In this document: positions 10,724 to 22,011 of the stretch, in pieces
Position numbering within the stretch: position 1 is the first letter of the stretch
How the letters are laid out: each line of letters starts with the position of its first letter
Source of the DNA: Helianthus annuus
Taxonomy: Eukaryota; Streptophyta; Magnoliopsida; Asterales; Asteraceae
Reading direction: 5' to 3'
Assembly: GCF_002127325.2 (NCBI RefSeq)
Contig: NC_035444.2
Location: forward strand, 80,101,392-80,165,391
Length of the DNA stretch: 64,000 nt
Program-made: the position numbers and the translations under genes
The notes under the pieces: generated by a model
Told to the model about the DNA's origin: nothing
What the model saw: the letters and a program-made list of their open reading frames with translations, nothing else
The model's database searches: none

Positions 10724-13209
10724 TCTCTGATGAGGTATGTGGCATCCTGGGGGTTGACGCATCGTAGGAGTGGCCCTAGGTATGATTTGCGGTATAAGAT
10801 ACCGTCTCCCATTTGGTAGTGGCACGCTTTGTATTGTAACTTGCATGCCTCTGACTTGCTTTCGGGAGTCACACCTGATTGCAGATATGCAATAATTGGT
10901 GTCATCCAAGATGTTGTGCCGTATTGGATGACGTTGACCTGGCGCAGGGGTACTGAAGGATTTTGTAGAATTTCGATATGTATCTCCTTTGCCAGGTGTT
11001 GGAAACTGGTGGATGCAAGTTTGGAGAGTGCATCTGCAGATTTGTTTTCACTTCTGTTAATATGTCGGATATTAAATGAATTAAACTTTGATGTTAGTTG
11101 CAGGGCTTGCTCGAGGTAGAGGATCATGATATCCCCCTTTGCGGCATAGTCGCCGCGTATCTGTCCTGCAACCAACAAAGAGTCGACGTGTGCTTCCAGG
11201 TGTTGCACGCCGAGCTTGACTGCTAAACGTAGTCCTGCCAGTAAGGCTTCATATTCGGCCTCGTTATTTGTGCTTTTGAAATCGAGGCGGATTGAATATG
11301 TAAGTTCTTGGCCATCAGGGCTGACGAGTCGCAGACCTGCGCCCGCACCTTCTTCGTTGGAGGCCCCATCGGTAAATAGTGCCCATATTTCTGAGGAAGA
11401 TGGTGTTGGTGCAGGGTTTTGTGCTTCTTCGCATTCTTGGATGCGATTCACCGGGACTTCGGCGGCGAAATCAGCTAAGATTTGGCCTTTAATCGCGGGG
11501 CGCGGTTTATAGTTCAGCGTGTGTGCGCCCAGCTCTATTGCCCATTTTGCTAATCTCCCAGAGATGTCAGGTTTGGATAGGATCAGGCCGATCCTGTAAT
11601 TGGTTAGCACCGTGATGACATGGTTCGCGAAGTAGCGTCGCAGCCGTCTTGATGCGTGCACTAGTGCTAATACCAATTTTTCCATTATTGAGTACCTTGT
11701 TTCTGGGTCGTTGAGCATCTTGCTGATGTAATATATGGGTGTTTGAACCCCCTCCCGCTCCACTATCAATACCGCACCTACCGCGTTGTCTGCGACGGAT
11801 AGGTATAATATGAGTGGCTCATCCTTGCGTGGTGCGGTCAGAGTTGGGAGTTGTATCAAACACTCCTTCATTTCCCGGAAAGCATTTTCCGCCTCTGCGG
11901 TCCACTGGAATTGTTCTTTCTTTAAACAGTTCTGCAGGGTCTTGATGAAGGGATAGGACTTAGCTGCATGGTTGGCTAAGAATCTATTTAGTGCGGCTAG
12001 CCTGCCGGCCAGCCGTTGCATGTCTTTCATCGTTGAAGGCGATGGCATGCGCTCGATCGCCTGAACTTTCTCCGGGTTTACCTTGAATCCATCTTTAGTC
12101 ACGATGAACCCAAGGAATTTGCCTTCTTCCATTCCAAACGAGCATTTCCCTGGATTGAGCTTTATGTTAACGCTTCGCAGAGTCTGGAATGTTCTTTCGA
12201 TGTCTGTGAGCATGGTATCTTCCTCCATGCTCATGACGACTAGGTCGTCCATGTAGATTTCGACACTTTTGCTTATTTGCCCGCGGAAAATGTCGTTCAT
12301 CAGTTTTTGATAGGTTGCGCCTGCGTTGCGCAACCCAAACGGCATTTTTGTGTAACAGTAATTCCCGGTAGGAGTGCGGAATGCCGTTTTGTCTTCATCC
12401 TCGATTGCCATTTGTACCTGATGGTAACCTTTGTAGCAATCGAGGAAACACTTCCATCTGAATGGTGCGAGATTATCGACCTTTTCGTCGATTTCTGGAA
12501 GTGCATAACAATCCTTGGGGCAGGCTTTGTTGAGGTCCTTGTAATCGACGCACATGCGCCAGCCCCCGGATGGTTTCTCTACCATGACTGGGTTGGATAA
12601 CCAAGTCTGGTATTTAACTTCCCGCAGGATGCCTGCGGAGAGCAGTTCTTCGACCTGCTCTTGCATCGCCTGGTTTTTAGCGGATCCAAGGTGGCGTTGG
12701 CCTCGGATTACCGGCTTGATACCTGGCAAGGTATTCAAGTGATGTTGCGCAATATCACGCGGGACCCCTGTCATGTCTGCGGGTGTCCATGCGAAAATGT
12801 CTTGGTCCCTGAAGAGAAGCTGCTTCAGGTGCGCTTTTGTGGTCGGGGACAGGGCGTGACCCAATGTAACCTTTTGTTCTGGGTATCTCGTGTTGAGAAC
12901 CCATTTTTCTGGTTGGTTATTGGGGGTGGGCCTTGCGACCTTGGTCGGACGTATTTCGTCCGACATCATGACGTCCCTTCGTGCGTAGATTATCGCGACC
13001 CCCGATTCGGTTGGAAAACCGACAGCAGAGTGGGGGACGGACGTAATCATATTGAAATCGCCTTGGGATTCCCTCCCAAGGAGTACGTCATATCTGGAGG
13101 TGTGAGGTAAAACCATATAGTTTACCTCTTCTGTTCTTGTGTGCCTTCCGCTGGTAAGACGCACAGGAAAAGTAATCTGGCCCAGGGGAAAGACAGTTTC
13201 CCCTGCGAA
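10724..13209 (-). pseudogene. Tat pol: RT, RNase H and archaeal-type RNase H
   Basis: The open frame gives about 800 residues from the end of protease. It has the Tat-style RT (WRMCVDYKDLNKACPKD, LPEIDEKVD, FLDCYKGYHQ, KMPFGLRNAGATYQ, catalytic YMDD), the tether (FLGFIVTKDGFKVNPEK), and a pol RNase H (LILYLSVADNAVGAVL). A second RNase H follows: ALFTDGAS, STNNEAEYEALLAGL, HVDSLLVAGQI and NKSADALSKLAS, with all acidic residues present. The integrase begins (YQMGDGILYRKSYLGPL) and is cut at 10723 by the chromovirus LTR. The last ten or so residues of the open frame are therefore LTR sequence. The upstream junction with protease has a 1-bp frameshift near 13206-13210. Confidence 0.88.
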
Positions 13210-13765
13210 ACCCGGCCAACGGGTAATCTACTGCTTGCAACCGATCTTTGTCCTCTTGGTCGAACTGGTTGAAGCATTGTTCGTAGATTATATCAGAAGT
13301 ACTGCCCGGGTCGATGAATAGACGCTCGGTGCAGTAATGTGCCAGTTGGCCTGTAATTACGACGGCGCGCCTGTCGCACGGTCCGCCTCGGACTTTTGGA
13401 AAGACGACTTGCTCGTCTTTCCAGTCATTGTCCGGCCTTCTCGCCGCTTTGTGCGGCCTACCTTTACCTCCGTTGATCATGTGCGTGGAGGCCACATACA
13501 TGGTCTTCTTCCCGGAGGAGGTGCCTTCGCCATGAGGGGTGATGCGCTTGGTGGGTTTTTGTCCACCTGGCAAAAGATGTTGCAGTTTCCCCTCTTTTAA
13601 GGCTCGCTCAATCTCCAGCCGGAGACTGATGCAGTTGTTTGTGGTGTGGCCCGAGTCCTTGTGGTACTCACAATAGAGTGTGAGGTCCTGATTTTTCGTG
13701 GACTTCATTGGTTGGGCCGGTCGCAAGAGCTGTGCGTCCGTAAGAAGGACTTCGCTTGGCGACAC
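13088..13765 (-). pseudogene. Tat gag C-terminus and protease
   Basis: The frame shows the Tat-type gag zinc motif CEYHKDSGHTTNNC near its start and an aspartic protease-like site, LFIDPGSTSDIIY, where the usual DTG/DSG appears as DPGS. After the AGF motif the frame slips: an extra base near 13206-13210 sends translation out of frame, and the correct continuation (RLTSGRHTRTEEVNYMVLPH) is found in the pol frame. It is also out of frame with the gag segment upstream, so at least two indels separate gag from pol. Confidence 0.75.
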
Positions 13766-13803
13766 AGTGATCTCGGTCCAGTTGCGGTCCCGAGAATCTT
13801 TCT

Positions 13804-14778
13804 TTAGGGCCGGTTGTCCCGTTGGGGATTGTAGTTCCTTGGGTCAAACGGGTTGGTCCGCGGGAAGTATGGTTTGGAAATATCGCGATTTCCAACGTCT
13901 CGGTTGCGTTTGTTGTTATGCTTGGACCCTTGGTGGGAGGTTTCGGCTTGGGGCTGTGCCTTTGCCACATGCGGTTCGAGAGACCGCTGCGTTTGGGCGT
14001 ATGTCTTGACCGCGGCCATGACATCTTCCCATTTATTAGGCAAGCCCTCCTTGCCAGAGATGGTCATGACCATCTGCCTATCCCTAACGGCCTTGATGAA
14101 ATGGTTCCGTGCCATTTGGTCTTGCACGTCACCTATCTCTAGGCACTCTTTATTGTACTGGACGATGAATGCTTCTAAAGATCCGTCGTCCCTTCGCCAG
14201 ATGTTCATGACGTCCAACGAGTCACGTACGTGACGTCGTTGTTGGCTGAAATGAGCGAGGAACTTTGCGTGCAAGTCCTCGAATGAGGCCAGTGATCCCA
14301 CTGGCAAAGAATCGAACCATGCCCTGGCCAGGCCCGTGAGGGTCTGGGGGAAAAAGTTGCACCAGGTGGGTTCGTCCCACAGGCCGTTGCACCCTGCGCC
14401 CATGAAACGTTCATGTGGTCGTCCGGGTCGGACGAACCGTTGTATTTCCCGACATTGAATGGGAATTTTGTTGTGGTAACATGGGCGTGGGCAATTCGCG
14501 GGGCGAATTTGGAATTTTCGGCCGCAGCTTTGGGCCTGTATGGCTGGTTCTCAGGGCGTTTTGAGGCCCTGAGGTATGTGTTGCGGGGATGAGTGGGAGG
14601 GACATAGTTGCGTCCTCCCGGTCTGCTGTTGGTGTCATGCGAATCCCCGATATATGTATGGTCGTTCGGTACGACCATACCCTTCGGTATACGGTTGCGG
14701 GCCCAACCGGCTCTGAATTCCAGAGCCATGTCGGGATGCGGACCGTCGTCTATCCTCAACGTGAGGACCTAGGCGGGT
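13804..14778 (-). pseudogene. Tat gag central domain, frameshifted
   Basis: Two frames share the gag. The upstream one, to about 14400, has FPFNVGKYNGSSDPDDHM. The downstream one, 14403-13804, has WCNFFPQTLTGLARAWFDSL, SFEDLHAKFLAHFSQQRR and GSLEAFIVQYNKECLEI, the core of the retrotransposon gag fold. The frame changes within about 20 bp of 14400, and a stop at 13804-13806 ends the second frame. The outer end (14779-14783) is one copy of the ATGCA duplication made by the inserted LTR element; gag resumes at 21218. Confidence 0.75.
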
Positions 14779-14783
14779 ATGCA

Positions 14784-16558
14784 TGATGGAGAGTGTGAAA
14801 CCTTAGTGTTAATGTGCGTATTTCGTGTGATTTATTACCATTTACGTGATTATATACTTTGAATATGTTCACTACGAGTTTTCATGAATTTACAGGTTTA
14901 TCGCGTAATTTGGTGAATTTAAAGAGGTTAGAGATGATGCGGAATGTTTGTGGATGGAAATCAAGATATGTTACATCATTGGGGATGTGTTCGGGTCGAG
15001 TGATAGCTTGAATGTGAAAGAAACGCGAAACCATGAAGTCCAGGAGCTGGTGTGTGAGTTAATATGTTGCTTATGGTATATGTAATGTAACATACGGCCA
15101 AGAATAAAAAGAAAGAAACAGAGAATAAAGACCGTAACCTACGGTCGTCACATGTAGGCTACGGAAGTTAATAAATATATGGGCCTTAGATGCAGCCTTC
15201 TGTACGAGATTGTGAAAGAAAAAAGAATCATCATTGGGCTAGAATTTTGATGGCAGACTCCTAAAAGGGACTTAGGAATCAGTGGGCCAACACATCAGAT
15301 TATCATTCATCCACAAGCATATGCACGTGACTTTGGAAAGAATTGAGGGACTTTGAAAAGAAGCAAACAACATCATCATCTACACACAAGTGTCATCATT
15401 ACATCATTAGTGCGCAAACTTTGAGAGATCTTCACTTTTGACGACATGGTATGGTTTTGGTCAACAAGCAACATCAAATCATCACATCTATCAGAGGCAC
15501 ATGCGATGGCAGGAAGGAACAAAAACAAATATCAACATCATCAGCATAGTTGCGGCACATTTTGGACTTTTGGATTTGTTGAGTGGGCCGCCATATTCTC
15601 TTGGAGGATTTTTATTGGGTTGGGCCAACACATACAAGCACACACGTGGGCTTAATTTTTGGCGGCAGACATTAAAGTAAGTAGGAGGAGACATTTTTTG
15701 GAGGCTTCATTACGTTAAAGTCAACATAGTCCTCACTTTGGTGGCTGAATCACGTGAATCACAAGTGGGCCGATATTATTAGGGAATACACATATGGACA
15801 GCCCAATATTAATTATCATTCACGTGGGCTTGGAGGGTTTATCTAGTAACAACATCACATTAGATGGATCTTCGACGACAGTAGGAGGGGGTTTTCAATC
15901 ACACTTCGGGATGACAACCGAAGCCGGTGAAGATCAACCAATCCAGATGAGCGGCTAGTTGTTTTAGTGGTTTCCTCCGGATGGAGGGTTTTTGTAAGTT
16001 GGATAATTTTATGTGTTTGTGACAATCATTTAACTCGGTGATCTAAGCATTCGATGCTTTTCACCTTTGATTTGATTTGATTTATTGGTTGTAAACAATT
16101 GCACTTATTTAAACCTTAATTTCTAAGCATTCAGTTCCCGAGAGTTCTAGTAATTGGGATATATTTGACATGGGGTTAGGGTTTGTAATTGTAATTGATA
16201 ACCATTCGATAACCTCCCGTTATGTATTGACCGGAGTACTTAGTCGTTGGTTATCACAATTGATGAATTAGGTTAAACACTTATGTCTATGTGAGTGTTT
16301 CGATTAAACACATAATTGAATCTAGCTATAAAACCTGAAATCTGGAGGAACCATTGTTCTTTCTATTGATTTAAATCTCAATTTTAGTTCGTAATTTTTA
16401 GATAATCAATCAAATCCAACAATTGATATTTACTTTTTAATAGTAGTTAATCAAAACTGAGCATTATACACTTTCCACAATCCTCCTCTGGTTCGATATC
16501 CGACTTACCCTATCTACTGGTTTAGTTGGTTTTTGCATGTCACTAACGACAGACATCA
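14784..16558 (+). repeat. 5' LTR of the non-autonomous element
   Basis: It is 1775 bp, with TG...CA ends, and matches 19443-21217 end to end. Around 15130-15170 it contains accgtaacctacggt, a palindrome resembling those in the unrelated Tekay LTR. Small open frames inside it (15438-15694) occur identically in both LTRs and show no protein features. Confidence 0.93.
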
Positions 16559-16561
16559 AAA

Positions 16562-16579
16562 TGGCGCTGTTGCCGGGGA
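16562..16579 (+). other. Primer binding site (tRNA-Asp type)
   Basis: TGGCGCTGTTGCCGGGGA lies three bases after the 5' LTR. It complements the 3' end of plant tRNA-Asp with one mismatch (T for C at position 7). This primer is used by Athila-type gypsy elements. Confidence 0.8.
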
Positions 16580-16737
16580 GGCGTGCGCAAAGTGTTTAGT
16601 GTTAAGTTTTAGTTTAAAAAAATAATAAAATAAAAATAAAAAAATAAAAAATAAAAATCCAAAAATAGTGTCAGTTTTGTTTTGTTTTGTTTTGTTCAGA
16701 TTTATGCGTGGTTCTTGTGTTTTTGTGTTTGTGCAGG

Positions 16738-17733
16738 ATGAAAGACCTTACAATATTATGCGGCTCTTCTAGATGCATTTTGTGTAGGGAACCACTTCAC
16801 CCGTGTATCGGTTGCCACGAGGCCCGATTTAGACGGGAAAGAGCGAAATTGGCAGAACGACCGATGCCTTGCTATGATAATCCTTCCCCTCCACCATATT
16901 TTTATGATTATGATACAACGGTGGAGGATGGTTATTACTCTGATGGATGGGATCGGGACGAGGATACTTATTATGAGCCAAGGACGGATGGACGATGTTT
17001 CTGTTGCGGTCATTATCATACTTCTTATGATGAGGATGTGTGCACGGTGTATTTGGAAAATCCAGAGTATTGGAATAAAAAAATGATGGATGCGTACATC
17101 TCAACACCGTATCAGGGATACCGACAGTATCATCCCGAGGAATATTCTGAGCCCGAGGGTGTTTATATTTATCAGACCGAGGAGGAGAAACAGCTTGCTA
17201 TGTTGGAAGTGACTTTGTCCAAACTCGAGCAGTATTTATCAGCACCCAACCTTTCCGATGAAGATCGAATCAGCTGCCTAGTTTCCAAGTGTCAGAAGTT
17301 AAAAATGAAGATAGAAATAGAAGAGCGTCTCTCACCATTACCTGTTGATATTAGAGATTATTCTCACATGGAGGAGGAGGTTGTGGAGGATAATACCACA
17401 CCAATGAATCCTTTATCTGATGAAGAGTCACTGGTGGATCAGATGGTGTGTGAGGATGAGGAGGCAGGGCAGTCTGATGAGATGAATGTGTGTACCGAAC
17501 CTCTTCCCATATCAGGCATTCAAAATAACAAGTGTGGGGAAGAGGGTTCGAGGAAGAAGATGACAAGGGTGAAACAACAAGACATCGGGGTACATATCAT
17601 GAAGTGGATTTGCAAAACTCGCAAGTGCAGTCTGAACATGCCAATTATATTGACAAATTTATGGAGATGGCATGTAAATTTCCGAGCATTCGTGGGAAAT
17701 GTTTTGGGTAAGTGTGCAGTGAGACCACCGTAG
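16738..17733 (+). CDS. Orphan acidic, Cys-rich protein of the non-autonomous element (331 aa)
   Basis: I do not recognise this protein. The ATG at 16738 follows tttgtgtttgtgcag, which looks like a 3' splice site; the frame is open 17 codons further up from a TTG. Residues 13-16 and 23-26 form a CxxC...CxxC pair. Residues 45-86 are rich in Tyr, Asp and Pro. Residues 87-102 have C-x2-C-x3-H-x7-C, a non-canonical zinc-knuckle-like spacing. The 150-225 region is charged and probably helical (EEEKQLAMLEVTLSKLEQYL). From about 17535 to the stop the +1 frame looks more protein-like (YIDKFMEMACKFPS), so a late frameshift is possible. It may be a gag-like or packaging protein; that is inference only. 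Confidence 0.6.
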   Translation: MKDLTILCGSSRCILCREPLHPCIGCHEARFRRERAKLAERPMPCYDNPSPPPYFYDYDTTVEDGYYSDGWDRDEDTYYEPRTDGRCFCCGHYHTSYDEDVCTVYLENPEYWNKKMMDAYISTPYQGYRQYHPEEYSEPEGVYIYQTEEEKQLAMLEVTLSKLEQYLSAPNLSDEDRISCLVSKCQKLKMKIEIEERLSPLPVDIRDYSHMEEEVVEDNTTPMNPLSDEESLVDQMVCEDEEAGQSDEMNVCTEPLPISGIQNNKCGEEGSRKKMTRVKQQDIGVHIMKWICKTRKCSLNMPIILTNLWRWHVNFRAFVGNVLGKCAVRPP

Positions 17734-17778
17734 CGCATATCAGGTACGGTCTGGCTGAAGACCTTTAAACTTAGCGCT

Positions 17779-17796
17779 CTCGGGAGGCAGCCCGAG
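17779..17796 (+). other. Hairpin with gggaggca loop region
   Basis: ctcggg, loop aggcag, cccgag: a perfect 6-bp GC-rich stem. A gcgct...gggaggca motif of this kind recurs downstream of the coding region of Athila-type elements as I know them. It may act in RNA folding or packaging; this is inference. Confidence 0.6.
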
Positions 17797-18819
17797 GATG
17801 TAGAGTATTGTATTTTGGTTTGGTTTCGTTTTGGTGTGTTTGTGTTTTGACAGGTTTCTACGTTCCATCTTCACGGATGCAAGGATTCAAGTGTGGGGAT
17901 GTTTGGCAACACCCCCGATGAGATATCAGAGAATCCAAAAGATGTTTACGTTCCTGTCCGATCACAGCAGCTGCACCACTACAGACACTGTTGATTTACT
18001 GATCAGGTGCATGTGTTTTTCTATCTTGTGTTTTATTTGTTTTCGTGTACTTGGTGGTGTGAAATTTTTGTGTTGGGAGTGGTTTTGTTTGTGAGTCGTC
18101 TAGTTGTTAGCCGTTCATGGTTTGTAGGTGGTATCTCTCGAGTTTAGATTATAAATTGCACCATACATTGGGGACAATGTATCCCAAGTGTGGGGATGCG
18201 GTAACTCGAGAGAGGGTTGGTAAGATTGTTGATCTTAAAAGCTTGAAGGGTTGAAATTGCGGAAAAATTGAAAAATTTTGAATTTTTTTTTTTTTTTTTG
18301 TCTCAAGTATGCTTGAACTACATGAAAACTGACATTTTCAATCGCTTGAGGGTTTCTTGCCGATATTAAACTAACATAGATCCCTAGTCATGGTTGTCCC
18401 TTTAAGTTTCATGAGAGTATTTCTGACAAGTTTAGAAAATAGTTGAGAAGAAATGCCTAACTAGGGGTAACATGCTTTAGGAATTACACATGCTATATGT
18501 CGGTAACCCATATTCCTTTTGTTCGGTGAGATATTTGAGCCTACTTAGTTGTTAGTTGAATTTGCAATAAATGTTCATTTGCTGAGAGTAGGCCGTATGT
18601 TGCTTTGTGTTAGAACTTGTGTAGTTTGATACGTGCCGAGACTGTGGTTTTGCGTATACACATAGATGATAAAGGCATTAGGATCCCTTCCATTGTGTTA
18701 TTTGTTGATTGTTTATCCATCCCACATTAGTAAACCATGTTGAGCCTTTCACCCTTCGTTTGTTACACCTTGTTTGACCCGTTGATTACCAACCATGAAT
18801 GACAATTGTGTATACGTTA

Positions 18820-18892
18820 TGAAAAAAAAAAGAAAAAAAGAGGAAAAAAATGAAATGAAAAGAAAAGAAAAAAAGAGAAAGAAAAAAAAAAT
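18820..18892 (+). repeat. Homopurine (A/G) tract
   Basis: About 70 bases are almost all A and G (gaaaaaaaaaagaaaaaaag and similar). It accounts for the Lys/Glu-rich frame on the plus strand and the Phe-rich frame on the minus strand, neither of which is a gene. Confidence 0.85.
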
Positions 18893-19429
18893 CATTGTTA
18901 TGTTCGTGTTCAATAAATGGGTCGAAAATAACCCATGTGTTAGTATCATTGTGAATAAGTTATCATGGTTTGGTATTTTCATTTGTGTTCGCCATAAACA
19001 TAAAAATCCAAAAATAATTCCTTACCTTTACCCTTAACCCAAAAGTCCTTTTGATATGTGCTACGTTATTTGATACAGTGGAGGTGTGATTGCCATACAA
19101 GCTTATGATTACAAGGTAGCATATTTGGTTTTGAGTGAAATATATACTAGCACATTACACGCTAGTCTTGATAAAACCGAGAGGAGCGATTATTGTGAGG
19201 GGCGTGTCGCATGTGTGTAGTATTATAAGCATGTTAGTTTTAGTTAGGCAAGTCTTAAATTGTTTTAAATGCGTATCATTTATCTGTCAGATTGTCAATC
19301 TCGATTGTGTCAGTCTATGGGACGGGTATGACTTGGGACCTTAAATTGTTAATTCGGTAAGAGATTCAATGGTGATTTGTTAATAAGGTGAGTAATGTGT
19401 ATGATGGTTGCTTGAGGACAATCAATGAT

Positions 19430-19442
19430 AAGTGTGGGGATG
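19430..19442 (+). other. Polypurine tract of the non-autonomous element
   Basis: Purine-rich ataagtgtggggatg runs up to the TGATGGAG start of the 3' LTR. The same core is repeated upstream at about 17531, 17889 and 18187. Confidence 0.7.
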
Positions 19443-21217
19443 TGATGGAGAGTGTGAAACCTTAGTGCTAATGTGCGTATTTCGTGTGATTTATTACCAT
19501 TTACGTGATTATATACTTTGAATATGTTCACTACGAGCTTTCATGAATTTACGGGTTTATCGCGTAATTTGGTGAATTTAAAGAGGTTAGAGATGATGCG
19601 GAATGTTTGTGGATGGAAATCAAGATATGTTACATCATTAGGGATGTGTTCGGGTCGAGTAATAGCTTGAATGTGAAAGAAACGCGAAACCATGAAGTCC
19701 AGGAGCTGGTGTGTGAGTTAATATGTTGCTTATGGTATATGTAATGTAACATACGGCCAAGAATAAAAAGAAAGAAACAGAGAATAAAGACCGTAACCTA
19801 CGGTCGTCACATGTAGGCTACGGAAGTTAATAAATATATGGGCCTTAGATGCAGCCTTCTGTACGAGATTGTGAAAGAAAAAAGAATCATCATTGGGCTA
19901 GAATTTTGATGGCAGACTCCTAAAAAGGACTTAGGAATCAGTGGGCCAACACATCAGATTATCATTCATCCACAAGCATATGCACGTGACTTTGGAAAGA
20001 ATTGAGGGACTTTGAAAAGAAGCAAACAACATCATCATCTACACACAAGTGTCATCATTACATCATTAGTGCGCAAACTTTGAGAGATCTTCACTTTTGA
20101 CGGCATGGTTTGGTTTTGGTCAACAAGCAACATCAAATCATCACATCTATCAGAGGCACATGCGATGGCAGGAAGGAACAAAAACAAATATCAACATCAT
20201 CAGCATAGTTGCGGCACATTTTGGACTTTTGGATTTGTTGAGTGGGCCGCCATATTCTCTTGGAGGATTTTTATTGGGTTGGGCCAACACATACAAGCAC
20301 ACACGTGGGCTTAATTTTTGGCGACAGACATTAAAGTAAGTAGGAGGAGACATTTTTTGGAGGCTTCATTACGTTAAAGTCAACATAGTCCTCACTTTGG
20401 TGGCTGAATCACGTGAATCACAAGTGGGCCGATATTATTAGGGAATACACATATGGACAGCCCAATATTAATTATCATTCACGTGGGCTTGGAGGGTTTA
20501 TCTAGTAACAACATCACATCAGATGGATCTTCGACGACAGTAGGAGGGGGTTTTCAATCACACTTCGGGATGACAACCGAAGCCGGTGAAGATCAACCAA
20601 TCCAGATGAGCGGCTAGTTGTTTTAGTGGTTTCCTCCGGATGGAGGGTTTTTGTAAGTTGGATAATTTTATGTGTTTGTGACAATCGTTTAACTCGGTGA
20701 TCTAAGCATTCGATGCTTTTCACCTTTGATTTGATTTGATTTATTGGTTGTAAACAATTGCACTTATTTAAACCTTAATTTCTAAGCATTCATTTCCCGA
20801 GAGTTCTAGTAATTGGGATATATTTGACATGGGGTTAGGGTTTGTAATTGTAATTGATAACCATTCGATAACCTCCCGTTATGTATTGACCGGAGTACTT
20901 AGTCGTTGGTTATCACAATTGATGAATTAGGTTAAACACTTATGTCTATGTGAGTGTTTCGATTAAACACATAATTGAATCTAGCTATAAAACCTGAAAT
21001 CTGGAGGAACCATTGTTCTTTCTATTGATTTAAATCTCAATTTTAGTTCGTAATTTTTAGATAATCAATCAAATCCAACAATTGATATTTACTTTTTAAT
21101 AGTAGTTAATCAAAACTGAGAATTATACACTTTCCACAATCCTCCTCTGGTTCGATATCCGACTTACCCTATCTACTGGTTTAGTTGGTTTTTGCATGTC
21201 ACTAACGACAGACATCA
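19443..21217 (+). repeat. 3' LTR of the non-autonomous element
   Basis: It has the same length (1775 bp) and ends as 14784-16558. About 13 substitutions separate the two, with no indels seen. It is followed directly by the TSD atgca. Confidence 0.93.
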
Positions 21218-21481
21218 ATGCACTGGTCCCCTGGTGTGGGACCCATACGAGGAATCGTCCTCGTTGATTGTGTGGATCGAACAGTAAGATGATCCGCGGT
21301 CTTCACGTCTGCTTCTCGAAGCTGGACGTGAATGTCCCCTGCCTTCGTATTGTAGAATACGTTCAGCAGGGGTGTGCGGTGCTGGGGTAGGCCCAGCTTG
21401 TATTTGCGCTTCCGCACAAGCACGGTTGTATGTTGCAGTCAGGAGGGCTGCCTGCTGATCATACCAGGCATGAAGGTCCAT
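21218..21481 (-). pseudogene. Tat gag N-terminus
   Basis: The likely start is the ATG at 21481 (MDLHAWYDQQAALL). The frame runs through a helical, Ala/Gln-rich segment and an Arg/Ser-rich segment (EGRGHSRPASRSRRED) to the insertion site of the non-autonomous LTR element, and gag continues at 14783. An upstream extension of the frame to 21556 crosses the PBS and is not coding. Confidence 0.65.
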
Positions 21482-21531
21482 GCCTGGTGGGATCACAGAT
21501 GCGTACTGTGATAAGTCAAGTCCAAACGTAA

Positions 21532-21545
21532 GGGATGGGCGCCAA
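21532..21545 (-). other. PBS-like site of the Tat element
   Basis: The minus strand reads TTGGCGCCCATCCC directly after the LTR end. Tat elements commonly have TGGCGCC at this point. The second half of the site does not match a tRNA that I can name, so the primer is unassigned. Confidence 0.5.
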
Positions 21546-21820
21546 TGATGAAACAATGGTTAACCGGGCAGGGTTAACTCACTGGTCTCGTCAAGAAGGG
21601 TTAATCCATTCCTCCCGAGGATCGTTGACTGGATCACCGGTGGGTTGATCTCCTGCACAAGGAAACAAACCGTGACTCGTAACAAGGAGGATGGGGTGGG
21701 GGGTGCTCCTTGTTACCACTCTCCGGCGTGAGAATCAGTAATCTGCTTGGGAAGCAAAGTATGATAGTAGTAGTAGTGAGAGAGTTGTGAAGAGATACCT
21801 CAAACCTGGTTTGGGGTTGG

Positions 21821-21829
21821 TATTTATAG
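21821..21829 (-). promoter_or_regulatory. TATA box of the Tat LTR
   Basis: The minus strand reads CTATAAATA about 600 bp into the LTR and about 280 bp before its end, a sensible place for the U3/R boundary. Confidence 0.6.
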
Positions 21830-22011
21830 CCGAGGAGTGAAGGAGGAGGATGATGGACAGACTGACGACGTGCTGCACCTTTGCAGGTGTGTCAGGCTTT
21901 TCGGGTGTGGAGGTTACGCCACGTCAGTCTGTTACTTACGTAGCCCTGACAGATGACTGTCATTGGCGCTACTTGCATTGGTGTGTCAGTCCCACTTGTT
22001 GGGCGTATAGG

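Larger units (their letters stand above)
17734..19429 (+). other. Non-coding internal region of the non-autonomous element with repeated PPT-like tracts
   Basis: There is no convincing coding frame in this stretch. It holds a 6-bp-stem hairpin (17779-17796), extra aagtgtggggatg tracts at about 17889 and 18187 (and a variant at 17531 inside the ORF), a long T run near 18285, and a homopurine tract at 18820-18892. Long spacers with spare PPT-like motifs are typical of the 3' part of Athila/Tat-type elements. Confidence 0.7.
14784..21217 (+). mobile_element. Non-autonomous LTR retrotransposon (LARD-like), 6434 bp, with an orphan ORF
   Basis: Two LTRs of identical length (1775 bp) flank a 2884-bp internal region. 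Both LTRs begin TGATGGAG and end GACATCA. The perfect 5-bp TSD atgca lies at 14779-14783 and 21218-21222. A tRNA-Asp-type PBS follows the 5' LTR and a purine-rich PPT precedes the 3' LTR. There is no protease, RT or integrase, so mobility would depend on enzymes in trans. The PBS type, the repeated aagtgtggggatg tracts and the gggaggca hairpin all point to an Athila/Tat-type helper. The LTRs differ at about 13 sites by eye, near 99.3% identity, so the copy is young. Confidence 0.93.

Noticed and set aside
15438..15694. Three overlapping short frames in the non-autonomous LTR, repeated at 20097-20353
   Set aside because: They recur only because the LTR is duplicated; no domain, and frames overlap on both strands.
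18749..19037. Phe-rich and Lys/Glu-rich frames on opposite strands
   Set aside because: Translation of one homopurine tract; low complexity.
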